DNA of 64,000 nucleotides from Providencia alcalifaciens DSM 30120. GTDB lineage: Bacteria > Pseudomonadota > Gammaproteobacteria > Enterobacterales > Enterobacteriaceae. Of this stretch, positions 31,871-41,499 are shown one piece after another. Made by a program: the position numbers and the translations under genes. How positions within the stretch are numbered: position 1 is the first letter of the stretch; each line of letters opens with the position of its first letter. The stretch covers positions 21,288-85,287 of the forward strand of contig NZ_ABXW01000060.1 in the NCBI RefSeq assembly GCF_000173415.1. Direction: 5' to 3'. The notes under the pieces are model-generated. The model was not told the origin of the DNA. It saw nothing but the letters and a program-made list of their open reading frames with translations, and ran no database searches.

Positions 31871-33124
31871 TTACGTTCGGTAATGATGCTTATCCAATCC
31901 ATACTTTTTCATCCGTAAATACAATTTTTTACGCGGCATTTGCAAATATTCCGAAACATCATTAATTCGCCCTTGATGAATATTTAGTGCTTCCGTAATA
32001 ATTTGGCGCTCATAGTTTTCAATTTGCTGATCTAATGCTGTCGGTGCTACCGATGTTAATAATGGGTTTGCCGTTTCCCCCATAGGCATAATACCTACCG
32101 CGTACAACTCTGCGGCATTCGCTAATTCAGTGACATTTCCAGGCCAATGACGACGACTGAGTTTTTTCATAAAGGATTCATCTAATTCAGGCAAATCTTG
32201 ATTCAATCGTATGCAGGCAAGCTCTAAATAATGCTGGAACAAAACGGGAATATCCGCTTTACGCTGAGATAACGGTAAGCAATTCACTTGAGTTAACGAA
32301 AAATAATAGTAGAGCTCAGCAATAATTTGCTGCTGCTTAGCTAAAATAAGCAATGGCTGCTCAGAAATACCAATTAAACGAAATCCCCGCGGGTCTTGCT
32401 GCAAATGTTGAACAAGATAACGTTGCTGATTAACCGGAAGTAACTCAATATTTTTAATCACCAAGGTGCCTGATTGAGCCTCTTTCACCCACATTTCTAC
32501 TGGAGCTTCTTGGTCGCTAAGAAGTGTTTTGATGACTAAAGGCGCTTGTTGATGCGTACTGATTTGATGCAAGTAACGCGCCAAATAAGTGCGACCACTG
32601 CCCAATTCCCCTTGCAAAAAAACGGCGGCAAGTGTTTCAGATAATCCTTGAAGCTGCCCACGAATCTGCTGTGACCACTCACTAATTCCCACAAAGTTAA
32701 GCTGCCATTGATTTTTTCCCCAGCGACGTTGCAGTACCCGCTGCTTACGCGCCGCCAATGCTTTTGAAACTTGCTCTAACAGATACTCTGGATTAACCGG
32801 CTTTTGTAAAAAATCCCATGCTCCCATTTTGACGGCTTCAACCGCCATCGGGACATCCCCATGACCCGTAATCAACACCATGGGAAGATGTTTATCTTTT
32901 GACAAAAACAACGACATGAGCTCGATCCCCGAACATTCGGGCATACACACATCACTGAGCACAATACCGCACCAGTCTCGGTGAACTAACTCTTTTGCCG
33001 TTAATGGATTATCGCAAGCATAAACTCGATACCCAGCTTGAGCGAGTAATAGACAGTACGCTTCCAATACATCCTTATCATCATCAATCAGCAATATGTC
33101 ATGGTTATCATCAAGCATCTTCAA
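31871..33124 (-). CDS. pgtA: PgtA, response regulator of phosphoglycerate transport (degenerate AAA+ domain)
   Basis: A 417-residue NtrC-like regulator that, with PgtB and PgtC, controls the phosphoglycerate carrier PgtP. Receiver domain ~8-120 with phospho-acceptor Asp58 (VLSDVCMP) and Lys108 (QKPVNP); Fis-type helix-turn-helix at the C-terminus (HQGRINDVSEYLQMPRKKLY). The central domain is unusual: Walker A reads GELGSGRT with Arg178 in place of Lys, Walker B reads LVIKNI instead of LFLDEI, and the GAFTGA loop that contacts sigma-54 is missing, the Walker A-B distance being only ~45 residues. It probably cannot hydrolyse ATP or activate sigma-54 (inference). Its start overlaps the pgtB end by 14 bases. 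Confidence 0.88.
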   Translation of the reverse strand: MKMLDDNHDILLIDDDKDVLEAYCLLLAQAGYRVYACDNPLTAKELVHRDWCGIVLSDVCMPECSGIELMSLFLSKDKHLPMVLITGHGDVPMAVEAVKMGAWDFLQKPVNPEYLLEQVSKALAARKQRVLQRRWGKNQWQLNFVGISEWSQQIRGQLQGLSETLAAVFLQGELGSGRTYLARYLHQISTHQQAPLVIKTLLSDQEAPVEMWVKEAQSGTLVIKNIELLPVNQQRYLVQHLQQDPRGFRLIGISEQPLLILAKQQQIIAELYYYFSLTQVNCLPLSQRKADIPVLFQHYLELACIRLNQDLPELDESFMKKLSRRHWPGNVTELANAAELYAVGIMPMGETANPLLTSVAPTALDQQIENYERQIITEALNIHQGRINDVSEYLQMPRKKLYLRMKKYGLDKHHYRT

Positions 33125-35117
33125 GTACCTTCTTAAATTCTAAAATTACACATCCATTTCCGCGCAATGTTGAAGCGATACGCAGCTCACCACCAATTTG
33201 TTGCATAATCGATTGGCTGATAGATAGCCCCACCCCAAGACCGATTTCCTTACTTGTGGTAAAAGGCTTCATTAACGTATCAGCTAAATGTAATGGCCAC
33301 CCGCCCCCGTTATCACATAACGTCAGCGTCAGTTTGTCGGCAGCTTCACTGTAATCAATGGTGATTTCTGCGTTCTGCGGACTCGCATCAAGGGCGTTCG
33401 ATAACAAATTCACCAGCACTTGCTGAATACCGATCTCATCTCCTAAGACTTGAGGTAAAACATCAGGGTAACTCAGCATAACCTTACGCGTTTTATGTTG
33501 TAAACGCAGGACGTCCCAAGCACTTTGAATAGATTGGCGTAAGCTGATAGGTTGTAGCTGTTCGTTATCATCACGTTTACGGGCAAATTGACGAAGAGAA
33601 CGCACGATGCCATCCATGCGCGCAACCAGCTGCTCCGATTTATTTAGCGCCATTAATGTGGCTTCACACTCTTGTTCTGGCAACCCTTTCTTCGCCATAA
33701 ATAAATGCATAGAGAGTGCATTCAAAGGTTGGTTAATTTCATGGGCTAATGTGGTCATTGTCTGCCCGACAACGGCGAGTTTTGCCGTTTGAATCAATTC
33801 ATTTTGTGTTGTCCGTAAGTTTTTCTCAATTGCCTTACGCTCTGCAATCTCTTGCTCTAATTGATTTTTTTGTTGATTTATTTGCGCAATACTGCGCTGT
33901 AATAATGTGCCTATCCGCCCTAATTCGTCACGTCCTTCTACAGGGATCGTGGTCGTAAGATCCCCGATACTGATCCGAGCAACCGCTTGGTTTAATGCCG
34001 TAAAACGTTTCACTAATCGAGGGCGAATAAACAACATATTGAACAACAACACTAAGAGTAAGGCTAACCCTGCGGTGATAATGATAATCGTGCCACTCCA
34101 CGACATAATATTCGCTAAACGCTGGTTTAATGTCTGCAACTGGAAGTGGCTACTGCCTAGCTGTACATCAAGTTGGTTGCGAAAACTTGCCAAGATACGC
34201 TCTTTCTCCTTCGTCACTTCACTGAGCGCTATCTTCGCCGTCTGGTAGTTTTGCAGCACCTCCAACATTTGATTGTCAGAAAGTCCGATATCCAATAGCT
34301 CATCAATCGTTTGGCGTAGCGTGACTGAACTTGGGTATAAACTCAACGCTTCTTCATTTGCCGATAAGTTGGTTTTTAAATAGCCTAAATAACGTGCGTA
34401 TCCACCAACATCAACAGGGTCATCGAGGGAACTATCGCCTTGAATATCTTTTAAGCGCCCAGTCAAAATATTCGTGATCTGCTCTTCTAAACGCGCCAGC
34501 GTATAAATTAATTGCAGTTCACCTTGAACATTACGTAATCGACTTTGTAATCCCTTCGCTTGGCGAGGGTCTTGCTCAATTTTATCCAACAAAGAACCTT
34601 GCTGTAGGCTGATATCTTGGGATAACGAGTTTAATTCGGTATTAAAATCATCATGTAGCCAGTTGATCCGTGCAGAGAGTGTGTTGGTCTTTTCTCGTGC
34701 TAAAAACAGGGTATAAAGCGCTTTATCCAGCCGCTGTAATAGATCCTGACTTTGCGACAAAATCATGGCTATCTGCTGCTGGTCTTGCCCATTTAACTGT
34801 TGATTAAACGCTTCGATTTGCGATAGATGGGCGGTAATTTGATTGCGTAGTTGTAATCGCGTGGCGGTATTCGGCGCTTTTAAAAATTCATTTAACTCAT
34901 TCACTAATGTATTCAGCTGCCCTTCAATCAAAAATGAAGCCTGCATTTTGGGAAAATAGTCCCCAAGCGCATAACGAATCTGTTTATTTTGCTCTTGCCA
35001 TGCATACAGGCTGACGCAGCTCACAATCACCGTCATTAATGCGCCAGTGATAAATGCCCCGCGTAAAATGGCAGTGATACTAAAGCGTCCCATCAAACTA
35101 CTTATCGATATTTTCAT
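33111..35117 (-). CDS. pgtB: PgtB, membrane sensor histidine kinase
   Basis: A 668-residue sensor kinase: membrane helix at ~17-40, a long mostly helical periplasmic domain, a second helix (~340-365), a HAMP region (FTALNQAVARISIGDLTTTI), a coiled coil, the phospho-acceptor histidine in TLAHEINQPLNALS, and the ATPase domain with LVNLLSNALDAS (N box), LCDNGGGWP (G1) and GLGVGLSISQSI (G2). It likely phosphorylates PgtA Asp58. Organised in pgtC-pgtB-pgtA order with a 4-base overlap to pgtC. Confidence 0.9.
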   Translation of the reverse strand: MKISISSLMGRFSITAILRGAFITGALMTVIVSCVSLYAWQEQNKQIRYALGDYFPKMQASFLIEGQLNTLVNELNEFLKAPNTATRLQLRNQITAHLSQIEAFNQQLNGQDQQQIAMILSQSQDLLQRLDKALYTLFLAREKTNTLSARINWLHDDFNTELNSLSQDISLQQGSLLDKIEQDPRQAKGLQSRLRNVQGELQLIYTLARLEEQITNILTGRLKDIQGDSSLDDPVDVGGYARYLGYLKTNLSANEEALSLYPSSVTLRQTIDELLDIGLSDNQMLEVLQNYQTAKIALSEVTKEKERILASFRNQLDVQLGSSHFQLQTLNQRLANIMSWSGTIIIITAGLALLLVLLFNMLFIRPRLVKRFTALNQAVARISIGDLTTTIPVEGRDELGRIGTLLQRSIAQINQQKNQLEQEIAERKAIEKNLRTTQNELIQTAKLAVVGQTMTTLAHEINQPLNALSMHLFMAKKGLPEQECEATLMALNKSEQLVARMDGIVRSLRQFARKRDDNEQLQPISLRQSIQSAWDVLRLQHKTRKVMLSYPDVLPQVLGDEIGIQQVLVNLLSNALDASPQNAEITIDYSEAADKLTLTLCDNGGGWPLHLADTLMKPFTTSKEIGLGVGLSISQSIMQQIGGELRIASTLRGNGCVILEFKKVLEDA

Positions 35118-36388
35118 TTGATAGCTTCCAACTCGCTAATTGCTTGGCGCTGCTGTTCCTGAAAAAAGCGCTGCCAGCGCATATACTCTTCTTCCGCTTT
35201 ACGGCTATCTTCAAAACGCGAGTAATAAGCCGGATCTTCACTCTCCTTAGCACTGACAGGCATTGCAGTCAGTAAAGCCCGCACGTCGGGTAACGGACGC
35301 TTTAATTTAGCTTCCGCCATATACACCGCACGCCATGCATCTTTGGATTCCGTTAAACGGAATGTAATCGCTGCATCAAATAATTGCTGAACTAACCGTT
35401 GACGCTGCAACACTAAGTGGACATCTAATGGTTTAGGAGAATCTAACAACTTGCTCTGTTGTGCTTTCCGAGGGTTATTATCCTCAAGCGGTGTGACTGG
35501 ATATTTTCCTGTGCTGCTGTCTGCAAAAATTTTTTGCCCTTGTTCACTGAGTAAAAAATCAATCAGTTGACGTGACTTTTCAGGCGTCAAACTATGGCGA
35601 GTGATCGCAATAAATGTCGGGGATGTTGCAGAATCAGGAAGATAATGAAATTCAAGTTCAGGATCGGACAGCAACACATTCGCGTAATTATCAATAATCG
35701 GGGCCGCACCACCAAGCCCAACTTTTATTTTATCGGCAACACCAAAACTGCGGGAGGATACGGTAGCTAAGTTTCCCGACATGCCAAGCAAAATGTGCCA
35801 TCCATCTTCCCATCCTCGCTGCTGTAATAGCGATTCAATCATTAAGTGGTAAGTATCCGAGCGCGATGGGCTACTGATCAACAATGAACCTTGATACTGA
35901 CTATTGGTAAGGTCATCCCATGTCTTTGGAATAGGTAACTGATTTTGCTCCATCCATTTACGGTTAGTCAAAATGCCATATCCGGAGAATGCAACCGCAG
36001 CGACCGAGCCTCTTAATGATGATGGAATTAAACGCTGTGAGTATTCGGGGATCTCAGGTAGTGCACTCAATCGATTATGCTGCTGTAAATGATGCATTAG
36101 CATCGGTGATGACGTCAGTATTAAGTCGACATTCTCCAACGCTTCCGTGTCCAGTAAACGCTCTAATGAGGCACTTGTACGGTTAATGGTGCGAATGGGT
36201 ATTGCATCTGCTCGCGCATTCCAATTTGTGACAATAGCCTGTGTCGCTTCAGGTGAAAATGTCGTTGCTATCACTAACTCATCACTTTTCGCATAACTAT
36301 TTCCCATGCCATTGAGCATCACGATGAACAAACACAGCGAAGTTATCAGTGGACGAATTTGTATTATTGATCTCATTAGAGTAGTCAT
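35114..36388 (-). CDS. pgtC: PgtC, periplasmic regulatory binding protein
   Basis: A 424-residue exported protein with a signal sequence (~residues 10-34, LCLFIVMLNGMGNSYA, cleavage after the Ala) and an extracellular solute-binding fold of the iron/spermidine type (DELVIATTFSPEATQAIVTNW, GGAAPIIDNYANVLLSD). The C-terminal ~90 residues are helical, charged and Arg/Glu-rich, beyond a normal binding protein. In Salmonella PgtC acts with PgtB in sensing external phosphoglycerate rather than in transport. ATG 36388 and ATG 36376 are both possible starts. First gene of pgtCBA, divergent from pgtP. Confidence 0.87.
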   Translation of the reverse strand: MTTLMRSIIQIRPLITSLCLFIVMLNGMGNSYAKSDELVIATTFSPEATQAIVTNWNARADAIPIRTINRTSASLERLLDTEALENVDLILTSSPMLMHHLQQHNRLSALPEIPEYSQRLIPSSLRGSVAAVAFSGYGILTNRKWMEQNQLPIPKTWDDLTNSQYQGSLLISSPSRSDTYHLMIESLLQQRGWEDGWHILLGMSGNLATVSSRSFGVADKIKVGLGGAAPIIDNYANVLLSDPELEFHYLPDSATSPTFIAITRHSLTPEKSRQLIDFLLSEQGQKIFADSSTGKYPVTPLEDNNPRKAQQSKLLDSPKPLDVHLVLQRQRLVQQLFDAAITFRLTESKDAWRAVYMAEAKLKRPLPDVRALLTAMPVSAKESEDPAYYSRFEDSRKAEEEYMRWQRFFQEQQRQAISELEAIK

Positions 36389-36742
36389 CCCCTGGGTAGA
36401 TGTGATTCATATCAAAGAAAGTAACAATAGTTCGAGTTTGCCAAAAATCGCATTTGAGACAAATTTTACCCTTTTCGGATTTATAGGCTCATCGCAACAC
36501 ATACCCGCTTTATTCTCATTGTTAGGCGATTAAATCAACCTTTAGTTGTTCATTTTTTGAAATGCATTCTCGTTAATTTTCGAATGAGTCAAATTGACGC
36601 ATAACTATGCAAAATTGGGTCAATTTTGACCCAAATCCTTCATATTGCGATATTTTTTCAACAAGAACATGATGACCCTGTCAGAAATAAAACGACAAAA
36701 ACATCAGGGAATTTCTTTTTACTTTATTTCACAGGTGAACCT
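36389..36742. other. pgtC-pgtP divergent control region
   Basis: 354 bases without a gene, containing the promoters for pgtCBA and pgtP. It holds the palindrome described at 36615-36634 and a related shorter one, GTCAA-A-TTGAC at 36588-36598. The upstream half shows nothing else I can assign. Confidence 0.6.
36615..36634. promoter_or_regulatory. Palindromic operator candidate at the pgtP promoter
   Basis: TTGGGTCAA-TT-TTGACCCAA is a perfect 9-bp inverted repeat with a 2-base centre. Its right arm contains TTGACC, which could be a -35 element with GATATT (36649-36654) as -10 at 16-bp spacing. PgtA is the natural candidate ligand, but this is inferred from position alone. Confidence 0.55.
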
Positions 36743-38122
36743 ATGCTGTCATTTTTAAAGCCAGCCACGGCAAAAAAACAAATTGCACCAGAAAAAGTTC
36801 CTACTACCTATAAACGTTATCGGGTACAAGCTCTGCTCAGCGTTTTCTTAGGTTATTTAGCTTATTACATTGTTCGTAATAACTTCACGCTCTCTACCCC
36901 TTATTTAAAAGAAAACTTAGATTTAAGTACGACACAAATTGGTCTATTAACCAGCTGTATGCTGATTGCTTATGGGATCAGTAAAGGGGTGATGAGTAGC
37001 CTTGCAGACAAAGCGAGCCCAAAAGCGTTCATGGCTTTCGGTTTGATCTTATGCGCTATCGTCAACTTCGGAATGGGATTCAGTAATGCCTTTTGGTTAT
37101 TTGCTGGGTTTGTTGTCCTCAATGGGATGTTCCAAGGTATGGGGGTTGGACCTTCATTTATCACCATCGCTAACTGGTTCCCTCGTCGTGAGCGTGGACG
37201 TATTGGCGCATTTTGGAATATTTCTCATAACGTCGGTGGCGGTATTGTTGCCCCAATCGTCGGTGCCGCATTTGCGGTATTAGGAACAGAGCACTGGCAA
37301 AGCGCCAGCTACATGGTACCTGCATGCATTGCCATTCTGTTTGCTGCTGTCGTATTAGTATTAGGTAAAGGCTCACCAAAACAAGAGGGTTTACCCGCAC
37401 TTGACCAAATGATGCCAGAAGAAAAAGTCATTCTGACCTCTGCCCAGAAAGAGAAATCACCAGAGAACATGAGTGCATTCCAAATCTTCTGCACTTACGT
37501 ACTAAAAAACAAGAATGCTTGGTATATCTCCTTTGTTGACGTATTTGTGTATATGGTACGTTTCGGTGTGATCAGTTGGTTACCTATCTATTTACTGACA
37601 GAGAAGAACTTCTCCAAAGATCAAATGAGTGTGGCGTTTTTATTCTTCGAATGGGCAGCTATTCCATCCACTTTATTAGCGGGTTGGTTAACAGACAAGC
37701 TATTCAAAGGCCGTAGAATGCCATTAGCTATCGTTTGTATGACGCTGATTTTCTTCTGCCTTATTGGTTACTGGCAGAGCCAATCATTAGCTGTCGTGAC
37801 ATTTTTTGCGGCTGTTGTTGGTTGCTTAATCTATGTACCTCAATTTCTCGCATCGGTTCAAACCATGGAAATTGTCCCAAGCTTTGCTGTCGGTTCAGCG
37901 GTAGGGTTACGTGGCTTCATGAGCTATATTCTTGGCGCAACATTGGGAACAAGCCTGTTTGGTTTCGTAGTTGACCGTATGGGTTGGCATGCAGGCTTCT
38001 ATTTACTGCTAGGTGGAATCGTCTGCTGCATTATTTTCTGTGTATTGTCACACTTGGGCGCGCTTGAACTTGAGCGTAATCGCCAAGAAGTGTTAACCAA
38101 TGGTCAATTAGCTAACGCGTAA
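36743..38122 (+). CDS. pgtP: Phosphoglycerate transporter PgtP (MFS, organophosphate:phosphate antiporter family)
   Basis: An inner-membrane carrier importing 2- and 3-phosphoglycerate and phosphoenolpyruvate in exchange for phosphate. 459 residues, twelve helices. It is close to Salmonella PgtP along its length: YRVQALLSVFLGYLAYYIVR, GLLTSCMLIAYGISKGVMSS, SLADKASPKAFMAFGL, NWFPRRERGRIGAFWNISHN and GLRGFMSYILGA. The start is ATG 36743 (MLSFLKPATAKK) with AGGTGA 5 bases upstream; the 39-residue longer frame to 36626 runs into the palindrome and is rejected. Likely induced through PgtC-PgtB-PgtA. Confidence 0.93.
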   Translation: MLSFLKPATAKKQIAPEKVPTTYKRYRVQALLSVFLGYLAYYIVRNNFTLSTPYLKENLDLSTTQIGLLTSCMLIAYGISKGVMSSLADKASPKAFMAFGLILCAIVNFGMGFSNAFWLFAGFVVLNGMFQGMGVGPSFITIANWFPRRERGRIGAFWNISHNVGGGIVAPIVGAAFAVLGTEHWQSASYMVPACIAILFAAVVLVLGKGSPKQEGLPALDQMMPEEKVILTSAQKEKSPENMSAFQIFCTYVLKNKNAWYISFVDVFVYMVRFGVISWLPIYLLTEKNFSKDQMSVAFLFFEWAAIPSTLLAGWLTDKLFKGRRMPLAIVCMTLIFFCLIGYWQSQSLAVVTFFAAVVGCLIYVPQFLASVQTMEIVPSFAVGSAVGLRGFMSYILGATLGTSLFGFVVDRMGWHAGFYLLLGGIVCCIIFCVLSHLGALELERNRQEVLTNGQLANA

Positions 38123-38140
38123 TCCCAGTCAGTAATGAAT

Positions 38141-38178
38141 AAGGCAGCCCTCAGCAAAATACTGAGCGCTGCCTTTAC
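38141..38178. terminator. Terminator between convergent pgtP and uvrB
   Basis: AAGGCAGC-C-CTCAG pairs with CTGAG-C-GCTGCCTT around a 7-base loop, followed by TTTACAATTTATT. Confidence 0.8.
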
Positions 38179-38191
38179 AATTTATTGTTAA

Positions 38192-40210
38192 TTACGAATT
38201 GGCGATAAATTGGTTACGTAGAATTTGTAATTCATCACGCACCCGTGCAGCTGCCTCGAATTCCAAATCTTGCGCATGCTTATACATTTGCGATTCTAAT
38301 TGAGAAATACGCTGTTCCAACTCTTTGGTTGACATGGATTGCACATTCAGTGCAGATTCATCTTTAATACTTTCTTTACTGCGTCCCTTGCCTTTACCAC
38401 CCACTTTATGACCAATTTGTAGGATATCCCCTACTTTCTTATTTAAGCCTTGAGGAATAATGCCGTGAGCTTCGTTAAACGCCATCTGTTTCGCGCGACG
38501 TCGTTCAGTTTCGGCAATGGCTTTCCCCATCGAGTTAGTGATTCTGTCTCCATACAGAATCGCTTTACCATTCAAGTTACGTGCCGCACGACCAATGGTT
38601 TGAATCAATGAACGCTCTGAACGTAAGAAGCCTTCTTTGTCTGCATCAAGAATCGCAACCAGCGAAACTTCAGGCATATCCAAACCTTCTCGCAGTAAGT
38701 TGATTCCCACTAGCACATCAAATTCGCCAAGACGCAAATCACGAATAATTTCGACACGCTCGACGGTATCAATATCCGAGTGCAAGTAACGTACACGCTC
38801 CCCATGCTCTTCTAAATATTCAGTAAGATCTTCCGCCATTCGTTTGGTTAATGTGGTCACCAATACGCGTTCCTGTTTTTGGACACGAATACGAATTTCA
38901 GAGAGTAAATCATCCACTTGAGTCGCTACTGGGCGCACTTCAATAAGAGGGTCAAGGAGTCCTGTTGGTCTCACTACCTGCTCAATGACTTCCTGCCCTG
39001 ATTTATCCAACTCATAGTTACCAGGCGTTGCAGAGACATAGATAGTTTGCGGCGCCAAAGCTTCAAATTCTTCAAAGCGCATAGGACGGTTATCTAACGC
39101 GGAGGGAAGTCGGAAACCGTATTCTACTAATGTTTCTTTACGCGACCGGTCCCCTTTGTACATAGCGCCTATTTGCGGAATAGTCACATGGGACTCATCC
39201 ACCACCAATAAACCATCCGCGGGTAAATAGTCAAATAATGTCGGAGGTGGTTCACCTGGTGCTCGACCCGATAAATAACGTGAGTAGTTTTCAATTCCCG
39301 AGCAATACCCCAGCTCACTCATCATTTCTAAATCAAACTGAGTTCGCTGAGTAATTCGCTGTTCTTCTAATAATTTATTATTTTCTAACAGCACTCTGCG
39401 CCTGTCCGCTAGCTCAACCTTGATATTCTCCATCGCTTCCAGAATACGCTCTCTTGGCGTTACATAGTGCGTTTTAGGGTATACGGTAAAACGAGGAACA
39501 CGATGTTGAATCGCCCCTGTTAATGGGTCAAATAGCGATAAACGCTCGACTTCTTCATCAAAGAGCTCGACTCGCAGTGCATATTCATCGGATTCAGCAG
39601 GGAAAATATCAATCACTTCACCGCGAACTCGGAATGTTCCTCGCGTAAACGCTTGGTCATTGCGGGTATATTGCAGGTCAGCAAGGCGGCGCAAAATAGA
39701 ACGTTGGTCGATAATCATGCCATCAGTCAGATGCAGCATCATTTTCAAGTAGCTATCGGGGTCACCCAATCCATAAATTGCCGACACCGATGCCACAACA
39801 ATGACATCACGACGTTCAAGCAAGGCTTTTGTTGCAGACAAACGCATTTGTTCAATATGTTCGTTTACTGAAGCATCTTTTTCAATAAAGGTATCTGAGC
39901 TGGGGACATAGGCTTCTGGTTGATAATAATCGTAATAAGAAACGAAATATTCCACTGCATTTTCAGGGAAGAAGGCTTTCATTTCGCTATATAGCTGCGC
40001 TGCCAATGTTTTATTATGCGCCATCAACATGGTTGGGCGATTTTCTTGAGCGATAACATTAGCAATCGTAAACGTTTTACCTGACCCCGTAACCCCTAGT
40101 AAGGTTTGATGAGCAAGTCCATCTTCTAACCCTTCTCTTAATTTACGAATCGCCTCGGGCTGATCACCCGCAGGCTGGAAATCAGAATACAGTTTAAAAT
40201 CCTTGCTCAT
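38192..40210 (-). CDS. uvrB: UvrABC excinuclease subunit B
   Basis: The damage-verifying helicase-like subunit of nucleotide excision repair. 672 residues, as in E. coli. Walker A is [10 protein letters not shown], the beta-hairpin region that locks onto DNA is [20 protein letters not shown], the DEAD-like box is VVDESHVT, motif VI is QTIGRAARN, and the C-terminal UVR motif for UvrC binding is [25 protein letters not shown] precedes the ATG. A consensus LexA box 34 bases upstream predicts SOS induction. Confidence 0.97.
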   Translation of the reverse strand: MSKDFKLYSDFQPAGDQPEAIRKLREGLEDGLAHQTLLGVTGSGKTFTIANVIAQENRPTMLMAHNKTLAAQLYSEMKAFFPENAVEYFVSYYDYYQPEAYVPSSDTFIEKDASVNEHIEQMRLSATKALLERRDVIVVASVSAIYGLGDPDSYLKMMLHLTDGMIIDQRSILRRLADLQYTRNDQAFTRGTFRVRGEVIDIFPAESDEYALRVELFDEEVERLSLFDPLTGAIQHRVPRFTVYPKTHYVTPRERILEAMENIKVELADRRRVLLENNKLLEEQRITQRTQFDLEMMSELGYCSGIENYSRYLSGRAPGEPPPTLFDYLPADGLLVVDESHVTIPQIGAMYKGDRSRKETLVEYGFRLPSALDNRPMRFEEFEALAPQTIYVSATPGNYELDKSGQEVIEQVVRPTGLLDPLIEVRPVATQVDDLLSEIRIRVQKQERVLVTTLTKRMAEDLTEYLEEHGERVRYLHSDIDTVERVEIIRDLRLGEFDVLVGINLLREGLDMPEVSLVAILDADKEGFLRSERSLIQTIGRAARNLNGKAILYGDRITNSMGKAIAETERRRAKQMAFNEAHGIIPQGLNKKVGDILQIGHKVGGKGKGRSKESIKDESALNVQSMSTKELEQRISQLESQMYKHAQDLEFEAAARVRDELQILRNQFIANS

Positions 40211-40243
40211 AGTTATGCCTCTTTAATAATCTCTTGCCTATGA

Positions 40244-40263
40244 TACTGGATAAAAAACCAGCT
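40244..40263 (-). promoter_or_regulatory. LexA (SOS) box of uvrB
   Basis: TACTG-GATAAAAAAC-CAGCT has the CTG-N10-CAG core (40246-40261) and is almost identical to the E. coli uvrB SOS box. It ends 34 bases before the uvrB start. Confidence 0.9.
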
Positions 40264-40530
40264 TCAAGTGCTGAAGATAAATTTCCTTTTTATGAGGTTG
40301 AAATCTATTTACGAAAATGTTATCCCCAAAATAAAACTTGACCTTTTTAAAACCAGATATTTTATGCTTTTGGGTTTTTTAGCTTTAACGCAAATCTAAA
40401 CAGAACGCTTGATTTTACTTAATTATTTGTATTTAAAAGAAATTTCATAAAAGCCCAGAATCACATCAAATAAAGGCAAAGCCGCTTGTCACCTAGCATC
40501 ACAATGGTTTTTGAATGTTAATTCACAAGG

Positions 40531-40553
40531 TTATCCACAGAAATAGTGGATAA
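40531..40553. promoter_or_regulatory. Paired DnaA boxes upstream of uvrB
   Basis: A perfect DnaA box TTATCCACA (40531-40539) faces an inverted near-copy (AGTGGATAA, 40545-40553), forming an 8-bp inverted repeat with a 7-base centre. A DnaA site upstream of uvrB is also reported in E. coli as I recall. Confidence 0.65.
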
Positions 40554-40770
40554 CTCTGGGAGCCCTTCCCCCTCATGCATTCCCGTAACGTGCTCATTTT
40601 GCCATTTACCCATGAAATGACAGAAATATGGCGAAATGATGAAAGTATTTTTGCTCTCTATTCGTGACAAAAGAAATATTTTCTGTTTTTTTACGGAAAC
40701 TACTTAGTATTTTCCCTATGAAACTTGACAAAAAAAGGATCATTAACGTTAAAAAAGATCGTTAAAAACA

Positions 40771-40812
40771 CAAAAAAAAGAGTCCTCCCCCTAGAACAAA
40801 CTGCCTAGAGGG
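40771..40812 (-). terminator. Probable terminator of bioBFCD
   Basis: On the minus strand CCCTCTAG and CTAGGGGG pair (one bulge) around a 10-base loop, 13 bases after bioD, and an 8-base T-run follows some 7-8 bases later. Confidence 0.6.
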
Positions 40813-40824
40813 TTTTCGCGGAAA

Positions 40825-41499
40825 TTAAAGTCCATAAAGATCTAAATATTGACCTAAAGACGCCGTTGATTGGTCTTCAATATAAGGAATGATCCCCAAG
40901 CAGGGCGCTTCGATCATACGTTTAAGTGCAGCGAGATATTCGTGTTGATAAGTGCCCGCAGGCTGGACTTCATTGGCAATCCATCCCACTAAAGATAACC
41001 CTGCGGCTTGTATCGCTTGTGCAGTGAGTACGGCATGATTGATGCATCCTAATTTCACTCCTACCACGAGGATCACTGGTAATTGCTGCTCTACTACCCA
41101 ATCTGCGTAAGTTTTCTCAGTCGAAAGCGGTGTATACCATCCTCCTGCACCTTCGACTAATACCCACTCAGCATATTCTTGTAGCTGCTTTAACCCGCGA
41201 GTCATCACTGAAAATTCAATCGGGGTACCTGTTTTTTCACTCACAATATGTGGTGAAGTTGGTGCTTCAAAAATGATGGGATTGATTTGCTCATAGGGTA
41301 CTTTGACGCTGCTATTTGCCTGAAGCTGTAATGCATCACTATTACGCAAACCGTCTAGCGTCATTTCGCTTCCTGAAGCAACAGGCTTATACCCCACCGT
41401 CTTCAATCCTTGAAGATTTGCAGCTTGTAATAATGCACAACTCGACATCGTCTTACCGATTTCGGTATCCGTTCCGGTTACAAAATACGTTTTAGTCAC
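40825..41499 (-). CDS. bioD: Dethiobiotin synthetase BioD
   Basis: ATP-dependent carboxylation and ring closure of diaminopelargonic acid to dethiobiotin, the penultimate step of biotin synthesis. 224 residues. P-loop TGTDTEIGKT, KPVASGSE, and VEGAGGWYTPL are diagnostic. I start it at GTG 41499 ([13 protein letters not shown]), which aligns with E. coli MSKRYFVTG and overlaps the end of bioC by 8 bases; the only other in-frame option is TTG 41514. Last gene of bioBFCD. Confidence 0.95.
   Translation of the reverse strand: MTKTYFVTGTDTEIGKTMSSCALLQAANLQGLKTVGYKPVASGSEMTLDGLRNSDALQLQANSSVKVPYEQINPIIFEAPTSPHIVSEKTGTPIEFSVMTRGLKQLQEYAEWVLVEGAGGWYTPLSTEKTYADWVVEQQLPVILVVGVKLGCINHAVLTAQAIQAAGLSLVGWIANEVQPAGTYQHEYLAALKRMIEAPCLGIIPYIEDQSTASLGQYLDLYGL

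Larger units (their letters stand above)
40211..40824. other. uvrB-bioD intergenic region
   Basis: 614 bases with no supported gene. It holds the uvrB LexA box, a DnaA-box palindrome around 40540, and the bioD terminator near 40790; the stretch 40264-40520 is AT-rich without recognisable elements. Two imperfect repeats of AAAAAAGATC-TTAA lie at 40733-40770, of unknown meaning. Confidence 0.6.

Noticed and set aside
36585..36605. Possible sigma-54 promoter for pgtP
   Set aside because: TTGACGC-ATAAC-TATGCA lacks the GG of the -24 element and the GG-to-GC spacing is one base too long; PgtA also lacks the sigma-54 contact loop.
40321..40520. Searched for a gene or RNA in the uvrB-bioD gap
   Set aside because: Only short AT-rich frames without ribosome binding sites; no terminator-like hairpin.
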